Positions 1 to 8,316 of a DNA stretch of 64,000 nucleotides are shown here, in pieces. The stretch is taken from NCBI GenBank assembly GCA_016716265.1, contig JADJWQ010000006.1, positions 1,364,001 through 1,428,000 of the forward strand, written 5' to 3'. The stretch is from Planctomycetota bacterium (GTDB taxonomy: Bacteria; Planctomycetota; UBA1135; UBA2386). The position numbers and the translations under genes are program-made. The notes under the pieces are model-generated. The model was not told where the DNA came from. It was given only the letters and a program-made list of their open reading frames with translations, and ran no database searches. The number at the start of each line of letters is the position of its first letter. Position 1 is the stretch's first letter.

Positions 1-2004
1 GAACGCCGCGACCGGCTCGCTCACATCGCTCCACGCGTCGGCGAGCAGCCCCTCGATCTCCGCGAAGATCTGCTCGTTCATGAAGTGCGCCCCACGGATG
101 ACCTGTGCAGGGCAGGCGGCGACGCACGTGCCGCAGCCCTTGCACAGCGACGCCTGGACGTGGCTGACGTGTCGCGCCTCGTCGAACTCGATCGCATGGA
201 ACGGGCACAGCGCATTGCAGATGCGACAACCGGAGCAGCGCTCTTCGTCGATCGTCGCGACCACCGGCTCGATCTCGACCCGGCCACGCGTGATCATGCC
301 CAGGATCCGTGCCGCTGCCGCAGCTCCTTGCGCCACCGAGCTGGGGATGTCCTTCGGTCCCTGACAAGCGCCGGCGAGGAACACGCCGTCGGTCATCGTC
401 GCGACCGGATCGAGCTTCGGGTGCCGCTCCGTGAACCAGCCGTTCATGCTGCACGAGATGCCCGCCTCGAGTGCGAGATCCCTGGCGTCGGCGCGCGGCT
501 CGAGGGCCCCCATCAGGATGACCATGTCGACCGGGATGCGCCGCTGCACACCGAGCAGCGTGTCCTCGCACTGCACGACCAGCTTGCCTTCCTCCGCCGG
601 AGACCGCGGCACATCGGTGACCTCCGCGACCCTGCCACGGACGAAGTGGACGCCTTCGTCCATCACCCGCTGGTAGAACTCGTCGTAGTCCTTCGAGAAC
701 GTGCGGATGTCGATGTAGAAGGAATACACCTCCGCTCCGATGCGCTCCCGTACCAGGTGCCCGAACTTCAGCGCTGCCATACAGCAGGTCGCCGAGCAGT
801 ACTCGTTGGTGCGCTTGTCACGACTGCCGACGCAGTGTATGACCGCGACCGATCTCGGCTCGGTCTCGCGGTCGCGAAGGACGATCCGTCCGCCCGTCGG
901 CCCCGCCGCGTTGCACATGCGCTCGAACTCGAGGCTCGTGAAGACGTTGTCGAGACGACCGTATCCGTATTGGGGCAACCGGCGGCAGTCGAACAGGTCG
1001 TAGCCGGTCGCGAGCACGATGTTCCCGACTTCCAGCTCGACGATCTCGTCCTTCTGGTCGAAGGCGATCGCCTTGGTCGGGCAGAAGATCTCGCACGCAC
1101 GACACTTGCCCCGGACGAACCATATGCAGTGCGCGGTGTCGATCACCGGCATCTTCGGCACCGCCTGCGGGAACGGCATGTAGATCGCCTTGCGGATCCC
1201 GAGGCCCGCCTCGAACACGTCGTCGACGACCTTGATGGGGCACTTCTCTTCGCAGACGCCGCAGCCGGTGCAGATCTCGGAGTTCACGTAGCGCGCCTTC
1301 TTGCGGACGCGCACCTTGAAGTTGCCCACCGAGCCGCTGACCGATTCGAGCTCCGACCAGGTCAGCAAGTGGATGCAGTCGTGCTGCCCCGCCTCGGACA
1401 TCCGCGGCGTGAGGATGCAGGCCGAGCAATCGAGCGTCGGGAACGTCTTGTCGAACTGGGCCATGTGCCCGCCGATGCTCGGCTCTCGCTCGACGACGTA
1501 GACCGGGTGCCCGAACTCGGCGATCTCGATCGCGGTCTGCAGACCGGCGATTCCACCGCCGACCACCAGGGTCGCCGGATTGACCGGCACGTACTGCGGC
1601 TCGAGCGCCTCCTGTCGCTTCACGCGCTCCACTGCGCCCGTCACCATCGCGGTCGCCTTGCGGGTCGCCTCGACCTGGTCCTTGGTGACCCAGGAGATGT
1701 GCTCGCGGACGTTGACCATCTGCATCAGGTACGGATTCAATCCGGCGTTGCTGCAGGCGCGCCGGAACGTCTTCTCGTGCAGATGTGGTGAGCAGGCTGC
1801 GACGACCACCCGATCGAGTTTCTCCTTCTCGATGTCCTCCTGGATCATCGACTGCCCGAGGGACGAGCACATGAACTTGTAGTCGCGCGAGACCGCGACG
1901 TCGGCGACCCTCTCGCCGACCGCCCGGGCGACCGCCTCGCAGTCGATCGTTCCGGCGATGTTCGAGCCACAATGGCAGACGTAGACCCCGACCCTACGGG
2001 ACAT
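1..2004 (-). CDS. hdrA: Heterodisulfide reductase subunit A-like iron-sulfur flavoprotein (3' end beyond window)
   Basis: Cytoplasmic FAD and multi-[4Fe-4S] subunit of an Hdr complex; in the family HdrA holds the flavin that takes or bifurcates electrons and passes them to HdrC/HdrB. I translated the minus strand from ATG at 2004. It reads MSRRVGVYVCHCGSN, a dinucleotide-binding motif GGGIAGLQ near residue 149, ferredoxin motif CTGCGVCEEKCP near 244, a second cluster (CRACEIFCP) near 300, an HdrA-type segment with VIHCVGSRD near 400, then C-terminal ferredoxin pairs CSGCRICNALCP (about 590) and CKGCGTCVAACP (about 617). 668 codons are visible without a stop, close to the usual full length, so only a short tail is missing. 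The start overlaps the hdrB stop by 11 nt, which implies translational coupling. No fused MvhD or NADH-binding domain is seen; the redox partner may lie to the left. Confidence 0.93.
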   Translation of the reverse strand, partial: MSRRVGVYVCHCGSNIAGTIDCEAVARAVGERVADVAVSRDYKFMCSSLGQSMIQEDIEKEKLDRVVVAACSPHLHEKTFRRACSNAGLNPYLMQMVNVREHISWVTKDQVEATRKATAMVTGAVERVKRQEALEPQYVPVNPATLVVGGGIAGLQTAIEIAEFGHPVYVVEREPSIGGHMAQFDKTFPTLDCSACILTPRMSEAGQHDCIHLLTWSELESVSGSVGNFKVRVRKKARYVNSEICTGCGVCEEKCPIKVVDDVFEAGLGIRKAIYMPFPQAVPKMPVIDTAHCIWFVRGKCRACEIFCPTKAIAFDQKDEIVELEVGNIVLATGYDLFDCRRLPQYGYGRLDNVFTSLEFERMCNAAGPTGGRIVLRDRETEPRSVAVIHCVGSRDKRTNEYCSATCCMAALKFGHLVRERIGAEVYSFYIDIRTFSKDYDEFYQRVMDEGVHFVRGRVAEVTDVPRSPAEEGKLVVQCEDTLLGVQRRIPVDMVILMGALEPRADARDLALEAGISCSMNGWFTERHPKLDPVATMTDGVFLAGACQGPKDIPSSVAQGAAAAARILGMITRGRVEIEPVVATIDEERCSGCRICNALCPFHAIEFDEARHVSHVQASLCKGCGTCVAACPAQVIRGAHFMNEQIFAEIEGLLADAWSDVSEPVAAF

Positions 2005-2908
2005 CGCGACCTCCCTCGGCTGCCGCGACGACCGTCGCGCCGTGTGCTCGGAGCGCTTCCCGAGCGGGGACGATCTCCCTGCCGATACCGAGCACATCGT
2101 GCTCGATGCCCAGTGCGACCCCGACGACCTGGGTGAAGAACAGCACGGGTAGGTGATAGCCGGTGCCGAAGTGGTGATTGACGCGGCCCTGGTAGGCATC
2201 GAGGTTGAGCTGGCACATCGGACACATGCAGGCGATGACCTCCGCGCCGCTCCGATGTGCGCAGTCCAGCAGTCGACGGATCAGCTCGAACGCCTCGTTC
2301 TCGCTGATCTGGGACATGTGACCGCCACAGCACTGGCTCTTCACCGGATACTCGACGACCTCCGCACCGAGCCAGGTCAGGACCTCGTCCATGCGCACCG
2401 GCTGCTCGGAGTCGTCGTTGTCGCAGAACGGTCGCACGACCTGACAGCCGTAGTACGGCGCCACGCGCAGTCCATCGAGCGATCCGGTAGACGCCTCGGT
2501 CAGCCGCTCCCTGCCGACGTCCTCGTAGAGCACGTCGATCAGGTGCCTGACGCGCACCCGCCCCGGCTCGTAGTGGAGTCCGCCGGCGGCCAACGCCCGA
2601 TTGACGCGCTCGGCAGCGGCCGGAACCTCCCGCATCATCCGGTCGACCTTGGCGAGGTTCAGGTAGCAGGCCGCGCAGGGCGCGGTCACCTGTTCGAGCT
2701 CCGGGTCGATCCTCGCGAGGTTCCGCGCGATCAGGGCCTGCGCGATCAACGCGTCGTGGCCCCAGTACTCCGTCGCGCCACAGCAGTTCCAGTCCGCGAT
2801 CGGCACGAGGTCGACGCCGAGCTTCGCGCAGACCGCCTTGACCGATTCGTCGTACGCCACCGCGGAGACGTCGAGCGAGCAGCCCGGATAGAAGGCGTAT
2901 CTCACCAC
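1994..2908 (-). CDS. hdrB: Heterodisulfide reductase subunit B-like (two CCG domains)
   Basis: Likely catalytic disulfide-reducing subunit carrying non-cubane iron-sulfur clusters. Both CCG modules are complete: NCCG at residues 41-44 followed by CAAC at 78-81, and QCCGG at 192-196 followed by CMCPMC at 227-232. All cluster cysteines known from the family are present, so it should be functional. About 304 residues, normal for HdrB. The start is one of two adjacent GTG codons (2908 or 2905) behind a GGAGGTGTCAC Shine-Dalgarno; the second overlaps the hdrC stop as GTGA. The open frame continues upstream to 3556 but that part lies inside hdrC in another frame and looks non-coding. The physiological disulfide or other substrate is unknown. 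Confidence 0.92.
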   Translation of the reverse strand: MVRYAFYPGCSLDVSAVAYDESVKAVCAKLGVDLVPIADWNCCGATEYWGHDALIAQALIARNLARIDPELEQVTAPCAACYLNLAKVDRMMREVPAAAERVNRALAAGGLHYEPGRVRVRHLIDVLYEDVGRERLTEASTGSLDGLRVAPYYGCQVVRPFCDNDDSEQPVRMDEVLTWLGAEVVEYPVKSQCCGGHMSQISENEAFELIRRLLDCAHRSGAEVIACMCPMCQLNLDAYQGRVNHHFGTGYHLPVLFFTQVVGVALGIEHDVLGIGREIVPAREALRAHGATVVAAAEGGRDVP

Positions 2909-3477
2909 GTGACACCTCCCGGATTCCGCTCGGCGAACTCGATGGTCCGGGCCTCGTCGACGATCGCATGGAGCTCGTCGAGGCTCTCGATGCGCGTCGG
3001 ACGGAGGCTCATGCGGCCGTGGCCGTACATCTTGAGTCCCAGTCCTGCGTTCTTCAGCGCTGCGACCGGGTGATGGAGCAGCAGGTAGCGAGTCGCGATA
3101 CCGAACTCGAAGCTGCGGCCGTAGCGTTCGACCATGTTGGTGAACACGCGCGCCAGGGCGATGGCATCCGAATGGCGCGCCACTCCCGCGCCGACCGCCA
3201 TGCGCTTCAGCGTGTACATGAGGTCGGTGATCGGGATCTCCCTCGGACAGCGCGTCGTACACGAGTAGCACGACACACATTGCCACATGGTGTTCGACGA
3301 GAGCACCTCGTCTCGCTGCCCCGCGAACAGCATGGCGAACAGGGCACGCGGCGTGTGATCCATCTCGGCGCCGTTGGGACACGAGCCGCCACAGCTGCCG
3401 CACTGCATGCAGCCCCGAAGTCGATCGCCGTGCGGGGTGTCCGCGACCACTTCCTCGAGGAGAGTCACTTCGGTCAT
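2902..3477 (-). CDS. hdrC: Heterodisulfide reductase subunit C-like ferredoxin
   Basis: Small electron-transfer subunit linking HdrA to HdrB. Two classical [4Fe-4S] motifs are visible: C23-x2-C26-x2-C29-x3-C33 (GCMQCGSCGGSCP) and C67-x2-C70-x2-C73-x3-C77 (QCVSCYSCTTRCP). The remaining about 110 residues are helical and contain no predicted membrane span, so this is the soluble HdrC type rather than HdrE/DsrM-like. ATG at 3477 has GGAGGTCTCCGG immediately before it, a strong ribosome site; upstream in-frame codons are of poor composition. First gene of the hdrCBA operon, overlapping hdrB by a GTGA-type junction. 191 residues. Confidence 0.92.
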   Translation of the reverse strand: MTEVTLLEEVVADTPHGDRLRGCMQCGSCGGSCPNGAEMDHTPRALFAMLFAGQRDEVLSSNTMWQCVSCYSCTTRCPREIPITDLMYTLKRMAVGAGVARHSDAIALARVFTNMVERYGRSFEFGIATRYLLLHHPVAALKNAGLGLKMYGHGRMSLRPTRIESLDELHAIVDEARTIEFAERNPGGVTW

Positions 3478-4364
3478 CCGGAGACCTCCACGTCGTGATC
3501 CACCCCCCGTCGCCGGCGGCTCGGGCATCCACGGAGCCAGGCGGGACGGCGGGCACCGCTTCGTGATGCGCGCCAGGGGCCGGCGGAGAGGCACCACCCA
3601 GCCGTTCGAAGCGCTTCGACGTGTTGACGTCGTGGCTCCCGGCGCTCGCACCACGCAGGGCGATCGATCGCCGGAGATCGAACGACCGGGCGAATGCACT
3701 CGGCTCGGATGCGGCCGGAGGGCACGCAGTGAACCTGTCGCGCAGTGTACCCGGAGCGGTGCGGCTTGCCGATCACTGCACGCTCGGTCGGCGGCCGGGC
3801 ACCAGGAGGCCGGGCGCTCGAAGGTCCGGTGCCGGGTGGCCAGGCAGTCGGTGGCCAGGCAGTCGGTGGTCGGGCAGTCGGTGGTCGGGGCCCGGCGCTT
3901 CGCAATGCGGAATCGTCCTCGGGATCACACCACGGCGACGTTCACCACTTCGCACCGTGCATCATCCCGTACGGACTTTCCCAACGGCGCGCCCGGCGTG
4001 ACGCCGCTCGAGCGGTGGTTCGAACGCGTCCAGCGTTCTCCGCGCGCGACCTCGACGCTCGCGATGACCGGATCATTGCCCGGATTGCGGTCGGTTCGCT
4101 CTCGGGCCACCCCGCCGAACGAAGCGCACTCCACTCTGTCGTCGGACCCGCCGAGAAGCAGTCGCTCGGATCAGGCCCCGTGATCGCCCCAAGTGGACCG
4201 GATCCGGACGTGATCCGGGCGGGACCGGACCGTTGGTAGCGCGACCAGGGCCGCGGTCGACATCCCGCCGGGCGGCTCGGCCATGCCTCGCGGCGATGAT
4301 CGGCCCAGGCGGCGGCAGTCGGGACGGGCGCGGCTGCGAGCCGGGCACGTGGGGCGCTCGGGGG
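3478..4364. other. Gene-free interval upstream of hdrCBA
   Basis: About 890 nt in which no frame on either strand reads as a protein: long open frames here are Arg/Pro/Gly-rich products of high G+C. The hdrC promoter must lie near the left side but I could not pick out a convincing -35/-10 pair. The only clear structure is the short tandem array listed separately. Confidence 0.6.
3827..3890. repeat. 15-nt tandem array
   Basis: Three consecutive copies of a 15-nt unit (CAGGCAGTCGGTGGC at 3841-3855, then one- and two-base variants at 3856-3870 and 3871-3885), preceded by a degenerate copy from 3827 and followed by a partial one. It lies in non-coding DNA upstream of hdrC. A second intergenic array of nearly the same period occurs at 59055-59115. 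Confidence 0.85.
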
Positions 4365-5384
4365 TCATCCGCGCGCTGGGTCCGCGTCGCCTCCGTGCGG
4401 CTTCTCGCCGGTCCGGTTCGACCCCGCGTCGGGTTCTCGAGGCGCCGTGAGCCGGGCACCGATGCTGCCACAACGGGGGTCGTAGACGTCGATCTCGACC
4501 AACCCGGCGGCCTCGAGCTCGAGCAGGCCGGCGACGTCCGGGTAGCTCTCGAACGGCACGCCCGCGATCCACTCCGGATCCCACGCATGGCCGTGACGCC
4601 GACCCCGTTCCCCTGCGGCGCGCATGATCGCGAGCATGTTCTTCGCGTGTGCGGTCAACCCCGACATGCCCTCGCATCGCCAACGGTGGGCGGCCCGGTG
4701 ACGGGCACCGACCAGGCCGAAGCCGTCGCCCCACTCGAGCCGACGTGCACCGACCCGCTCGGCAGTCACGGTGCGCAGCGCGGCCATCAGCTCACGCGCG
4801 GCGACCGTTCCGTGCCCCAGGTAGCGCAGCAGCGCGAAGGTGATCATGCCGGTCCGGTGGATCCCGGCCGAGCAGTGTGCGAAGACCGCCCCGCCCTGGG
4901 CGAGCACCTCGCTCACACCGAGGAACATGGACGCGATCACCGGAATGCGAGCCGCTTCCGGTGGCTCGCCGTTCGCCAGGGGAAGCCACAGCCAACGAAG
5001 CCCGGCGTCCCGCGCTGACCGCTCGATGTCCCGCGCGCCTTCCGATTCGGACGTGAGCGTCAGGATGTGCGTGGCGCCGGACCGCCGCAGAGCGGCGAGC
5101 GCACGCAGCCGCGGCCGGTGGCCGACGGCGAGTCGGCCGCCGGCGACCGGGACCCAGTTGGAGCGCGTCGAGCTCGGTTCCGTCGTGGTGCGAGCCGTCC
5201 GGCGCAGACGCCCGAGTAGCGGTCCGAGCCGCACGCGGGTCGCGGGCGTGTCCCGCATCGCGTCATCCAGCGCCACGATGGCGGTCGCGACCAGGCCTGC
5301 GGCATCGGGATCGCCCCCGCCGTGCGCGCGGAGGGCTTCGGCAGCAAGCTGCACCAGTCGGTCGATGGGGTCGATGGGGTCCAT
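4365..5384 (-). CDS. Cys-based (tyrosine/dual-specificity type) protein phosphatase
   Basis: Cytoplasmic phosphatase of the PTP superfamily, predicted from the signature HCSAGIHRTG at residues 170-179: Cys171 is the nucleophile and Arg177 the phosphate-binding residue, and the following Thr-Gly is normal. The P-loop comes after a short alpha/beta region (ATHILTLTSE near 104, WLWLPLANGE near 131), as in dual-specificity enzymes. The C-terminal about 120 residues are not part of a minimal PTP domain; they include SGLTAHAKNMLAIMRAAG and read like a small helix-turn-helix or winged domain. 339 residues from ATG at 5384 (MDPIDPID), which has no strong Shine-Dalgarno, so an upstream start is possible. 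No kinase neighbour, so the substrate is unknown. Confidence 0.75.
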   Translation of the reverse strand: MDPIDPIDRLVQLAAEALRAHGGGDPDAAGLVATAIVALDDAMRDTPATRVRLGPLLGRLRRTARTTTEPSSTRSNWVPVAGGRLAVGHRPRLRALAALRRSGATHILTLTSESEGARDIERSARDAGLRWLWLPLANGEPPEAARIPVIASMFLGVSEVLAQGGAVFAHCSAGIHRTGMITFALLRYLGHGTVAARELMAALRTVTAERVGARRLEWGDGFGLVGARHRAAHRWRCEGMSGLTAHAKNMLAIMRAAGERGRRHGHAWDPEWIAGVPFESYPDVAGLLELEAAGLVEIDVYDPRCGSIGARLTAPREPDAGSNRTGEKPHGGDADPARG

Positions 5385-5626
5385 GGTCAGCGACGTCGGA
5401 TCGCCGAGCCGCCGTGGAGCGACCGCGTCGCGCGCGGTACGCAACCGACCGACGGCGCGATCCGGAAGCGGGCCGGCGCGACATCGCGTTTCGTGGCGAT
5501 TCCCGCTCCGCGGCGCCGCTCCACGCCGAGCCGTCGTCCGGCGCCGGGCACGACGCCCGCGTGTGCGCGCGGAACCAGGATATCGCGCGCGATCGCCCAG
5601 CACCCCGGACCCGAGGGCCGGGAGAC

Positions 5627-6895
5627 TCAGACCCCGGCCGGCGCCTTCCAGTCGACGCCGACCTGGCCGAGCAGCCGCCGCAGGTCGGCGCCGGCGGCCG
5701 GCGTGCAGGCCAGCAGGCGCTCGGCGCGCGCGGCGATCCAGGGGTCGGTGCCGGCTGCGCCCTGCGGCGCGTCGGCGATGCCGAGCAGGCCCCGCCACTC
5801 GGCCAGGCGCGCCGCGTCGAACGCGGCCATCGTCGCCGCATCGCCACCCTTGGCGATCGCGTCGGCGAACGCGAGGCCCTCACGGAAGCCGACGTTCATG
5901 CTGTGCACACCAGCCGGCCCGGCGAGGTGCGCGGAATCGCCGAGCAGCCACAGCCGACCCTTGCCGAAGGAGGTCGCGAGGCGTTGCTCGAAGCGCACCA
6001 GCATGCGCCAGCGCATGCTGTCGACGCTGCCGCGGAACCACGGTGCGCGCTGGGCGATCAGCTCGGCCAACCGGTCCTTCGCGAGCGTCGGGAACACGCC
6101 CTCCGGCAACGCGACCATGTCGCGGTCCTTCTCGCGCGACTCGCGCATCGTCACCGCTTCCTCGGTGGGCTGCTGGAAGCTCCACCGGCAGTAGCCGCCG
6201 GGCAGCGGCCAGCACAGGTTGGTCGAATCCTCGGCGAGCACGAGCCGCATCTCGTCACCGAGTTCGGCGTCCGTCTTGAACTCGAACACCGCGAACTCGC
6301 TGGCGGGACCGACCTCCGGATAGTCGATGCCGGCCGTGCGCCGCACGACCGAGCGGTGGCCGTCGCAGCCGACGACCCAGGGCACGGATTCCTGCATCGT
6401 CTTCGTCACGAACCACTCGGTGTGCTGGACCGAGTAGCCGGTCGAGTCGCTCGACAGCTTCTCCAACTCGATGTCGACGTGATCGGCGTGCGCGTCGAGC
6501 CGCGCGACCTGGTGGTTCCAGGTCACGTGCACGCCGCGCTTCGCGAGCGCCTCGACCAGGGTGTTCTCGAGGTCCTCCTGGCGCAGCACCGCGAGGAACG
6601 AGTGGTCCTCGACGAGCTCGCCGATCGCGAGCGCCCCGCGCCGCTGCTTCTCGTCGTAGAGCCCGACGCTGCGCAGCCGTCGCGCCTTGGCGAGCACCTC
6701 GCCGAGCAGCCCGAAGCCGTCGAGGATGCCGAGCGACGCCGCGTGCAACGTGCAGGCGTAGCTGCGCGTGCCCGTGCGCCGCTCCTTCTCGACGATCTGC
6801 ACTTGCTTGCCACGCTCGTGGAGCGCCAACGCGGTGAACAGGCCGACCGGACCGGCACCGACGACGAGGACCTCGGGCTTCTTGCGTTCGAACAT
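5627..6895 (-). CDS. FAD-dependent aromatic-ring-type monooxygenase
   Basis: Group A flavoprotein monooxygenase (PheA/TfdB/UbiH-like fold), expected to hydroxylate a substrate with NAD(P)H and O2. Seen: GAGPVG at residues 13-18 for the FAD ADP part, the GCDGH motif at 176-180 that contacts FAD and NAD(P)H, and the second FAD motif GDSAHLAGPAG at 319-329. 422 residues, normal for the family, with no signal peptide and no C-terminal thioredoxin-like domain, unlike phenol hydroxylases. ATG at 6895 has GGAG about 8 nt upstream. It stands alone on the minus strand between the phosphatase and the larA gene, so the context does not name a substrate; polyketide, quinone or phenolic substrates are all possible. 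Confidence 0.85.
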   Translation of the reverse strand: MFERKKPEVLVVGAGPVGLFTALALHERGKQVQIVEKERRTGTRSYACTLHAASLGILDGFGLLGEVLAKARRLRSVGLYDEKQRRGALAIGELVEDHSFLAVLRQEDLENTLVEALAKRGVHVTWNHQVARLDAHADHVDIELEKLSSDSTGYSVQHTEWFVTKTMQESVPWVVGCDGHRSVVRRTAGIDYPEVGPASEFAVFEFKTDAELGDEMRLVLAEDSTNLCWPLPGGYCRWSFQQPTEEAVTMRESREKDRDMVALPEGVFPTLAKDRLAELIAQRAPWFRGSVDSMRWRMLVRFEQRLATSFGKGRLWLLGDSAHLAGPAGVHSMNVGFREGLAFADAIAKGGDAATMAAFDAARLAEWRGLLGIADAPQGAAGTDPWIAARAERLLACTPAAGADLRRLLGQVGVDWKAPAGV

Positions 6896-7020
6896 CGCGC
6901 ACTCCGCTCTGCGGGCGCGGCGAATCCGCCGCGCCACCCGCAGCGACCGCCCCACGCCCGCCCGATCGCAACGCCGTACGCCGCGCGTCCTTTCGGACCC
7001 CCGGGCAACGGCACAGCCTG

Positions 7021-8316
7021 CTACGGGTTTCCCCGGGGCGCGCCGCCCCGCGCCGCCTGCAGCCGGTGCAGCACTTCGCCCGCGCGCGGGACGTACAGCA
7101 CGCCCTCCGGCTCGCGCTCGGCGAATTCCGCGACGCGAATGCTGGCCGGATCGCGGTGCCCGAGGCCGATCCGGGCGCACAGCTCGGCCGGGATGCCGGT
7201 CGCGAGCGTCACGCGGATCCGCGGCCGCTCGACACCGTCGCGGTAGGTGCCGTCGCCGCGCACGTGCGTCGAGTGGGCGAGTACGCCCCACGGCTCGTCG
7301 CGGAACCGATCCCACTGTGCGAGGAAGTAGTCGCGCACGTGGTAGCCGATGCGCTCGAGCACGTGGCCATGCACGGCCGACACGCGCGTCACGTGCGGCG
7401 CGAGCAGCACGATCTCGCCGCCGTCGGCGACCACCGGCTCGAGCTTGTACACGCCCTTCCCGGCGGTCCAGATGTCCGGGTACATCGCCGGGCATTGCGA
7501 CAGGACGGTGTGGAACGGCCGCTCACAGAACCGCACGTGCAGTTGCGCCGACAGCCCGACCGCGCTCTCCCAGGCGGCCTCCGCGGCGCCGCCGAACAGA
7601 CCGGCCAGCGAGCCGTCACCGGGGCGCACGACCATGCACAATGCGCGGCGGTCCGCGCGGAGCATCGCGGCGCAACGATCGAGCACCGCGCGCACCGGCG
7701 TGTGCGGCACGCCGATGACCTCTCGGTTCGTGATCAGCGCGCCGAGCCAGTGGAAGAAGTCGATGATCCGCTGGCCCGACACGCCGGGGAACAGGTACTT
7801 GTTGCCGCCGGAGTAGCCGGCGACCTCGTGCGGGAAAACGGGCCCGAGGATCAGCACGCGGTCGGCGGCGGCGGCCATCCGGTGCACGTGCACCGGCACG
7901 TCGAGCGACAGCCGCCCACCGCTCCACACCTCGACCTCCGCGCGCGTCAGCGTGCCGACCTCGACCAGCGCGCCGGCGCGCCGCCATTCGTGGTTGTGGA
8001 TCGCGACGGTCGGGAAGGCGCGCTCGTGGTGAGCCGCGTCGCCGAGACCGAGGTGCGCACGGATGTCGTCCTCGGCGAGCGGGGCGTGCGTGCCGAGCGC
8101 GATCATCACGTCGAGCCCGGCGACGCGGGGCGCGAGCGCGCGGTGCACGGCTGCGAACACCGTCGCCAGCGGGCAGGTCCGCGTGCGGTCGGGCACCAGC
8201 ACGAGCACGCGGCGGCCATCGACGTCCCAGCCGTCGAGCGTCGCGGCGACCACGCGCGCGATGTCGCTCTCGGACAGCCGGGTCGACGCCGATCCGATTC
8301 CAGTCAGCTCGTTCAT
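7021..8316 (-). CDS. larA: LarA-family nickel-pincer hydroxyacid racemase/epimerase
   Basis: Interconverts stereoisomers of a 2-hydroxyacid using the nickel-pincer nucleotide cofactor. The catalytic layout matches LarA of Lactobacillus plantarum as I recall it: DRTR at 43-46, GTH at 75-77, His in IHNHE near 107-109, His163 and Lys173 within PHEVAGYSGGNKYLFPG (spacing 10, as His174/Lys184 in LarA, the Lys forming the thioamide link to the cofactor), and His189 16 residues on, as His200. 431 residues. The ATG overlaps the stop of the upstream FGGY kinase (ATGA), so the two are coupled. Characterised homologues act on lactate, malate, phenyllactate, hydroxyglutarate or gluconate; with a sugar kinase partner an aldonate substrate is most likely. 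The cofactor genes larB/C/E are not in the window and must be elsewhere. Confidence 0.88.
   Translation of the reverse strand: MNELTGIGSASTRLSESDIARVVAATLDGWDVDGRRVLVLVPDRTRTCPLATVFAAVHRALAPRVAGLDVMIALGTHAPLAEDDIRAHLGLGDAAHHERAFPTVAIHNHEWRRAGALVEVGTLTRAEVEVWSGGRLSLDVPVHVHRMAAAADRVLILGPVFPHEVAGYSGGNKYLFPGVSGQRIIDFFHWLGALITNREVIGVPHTPVRAVLDRCAAMLRADRRALCMVVRPGDGSLAGLFGGAAEAAWESAVGLSAQLHVRFCERPFHTVLSQCPAMYPDIWTAGKGVYKLEPVVADGGEIVLLAPHVTRVSAVHGHVLERIGYHVRDYFLAQWDRFRDEPWGVLAHSTHVRGDGTYRDGVERPRIRVTLATGIPAELCARIGLGHRDPASIRVAEFAEREPEGVLYVPRAGEVLHRLQAARGGAPRGNP

Noticed and set aside
85..1791. Long plus-strand open frame opposite hdrA
   Set aside because: Arg/Asp/His-rich, no motifs; the minus strand encodes a full HdrA with all cluster cysteines. 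It is a high-GC shadow.
3827..3890. Tandem array as a CRISPR array
   Set aside because: Units are contiguous 15-mers with no spacers and no cas genes nearby.
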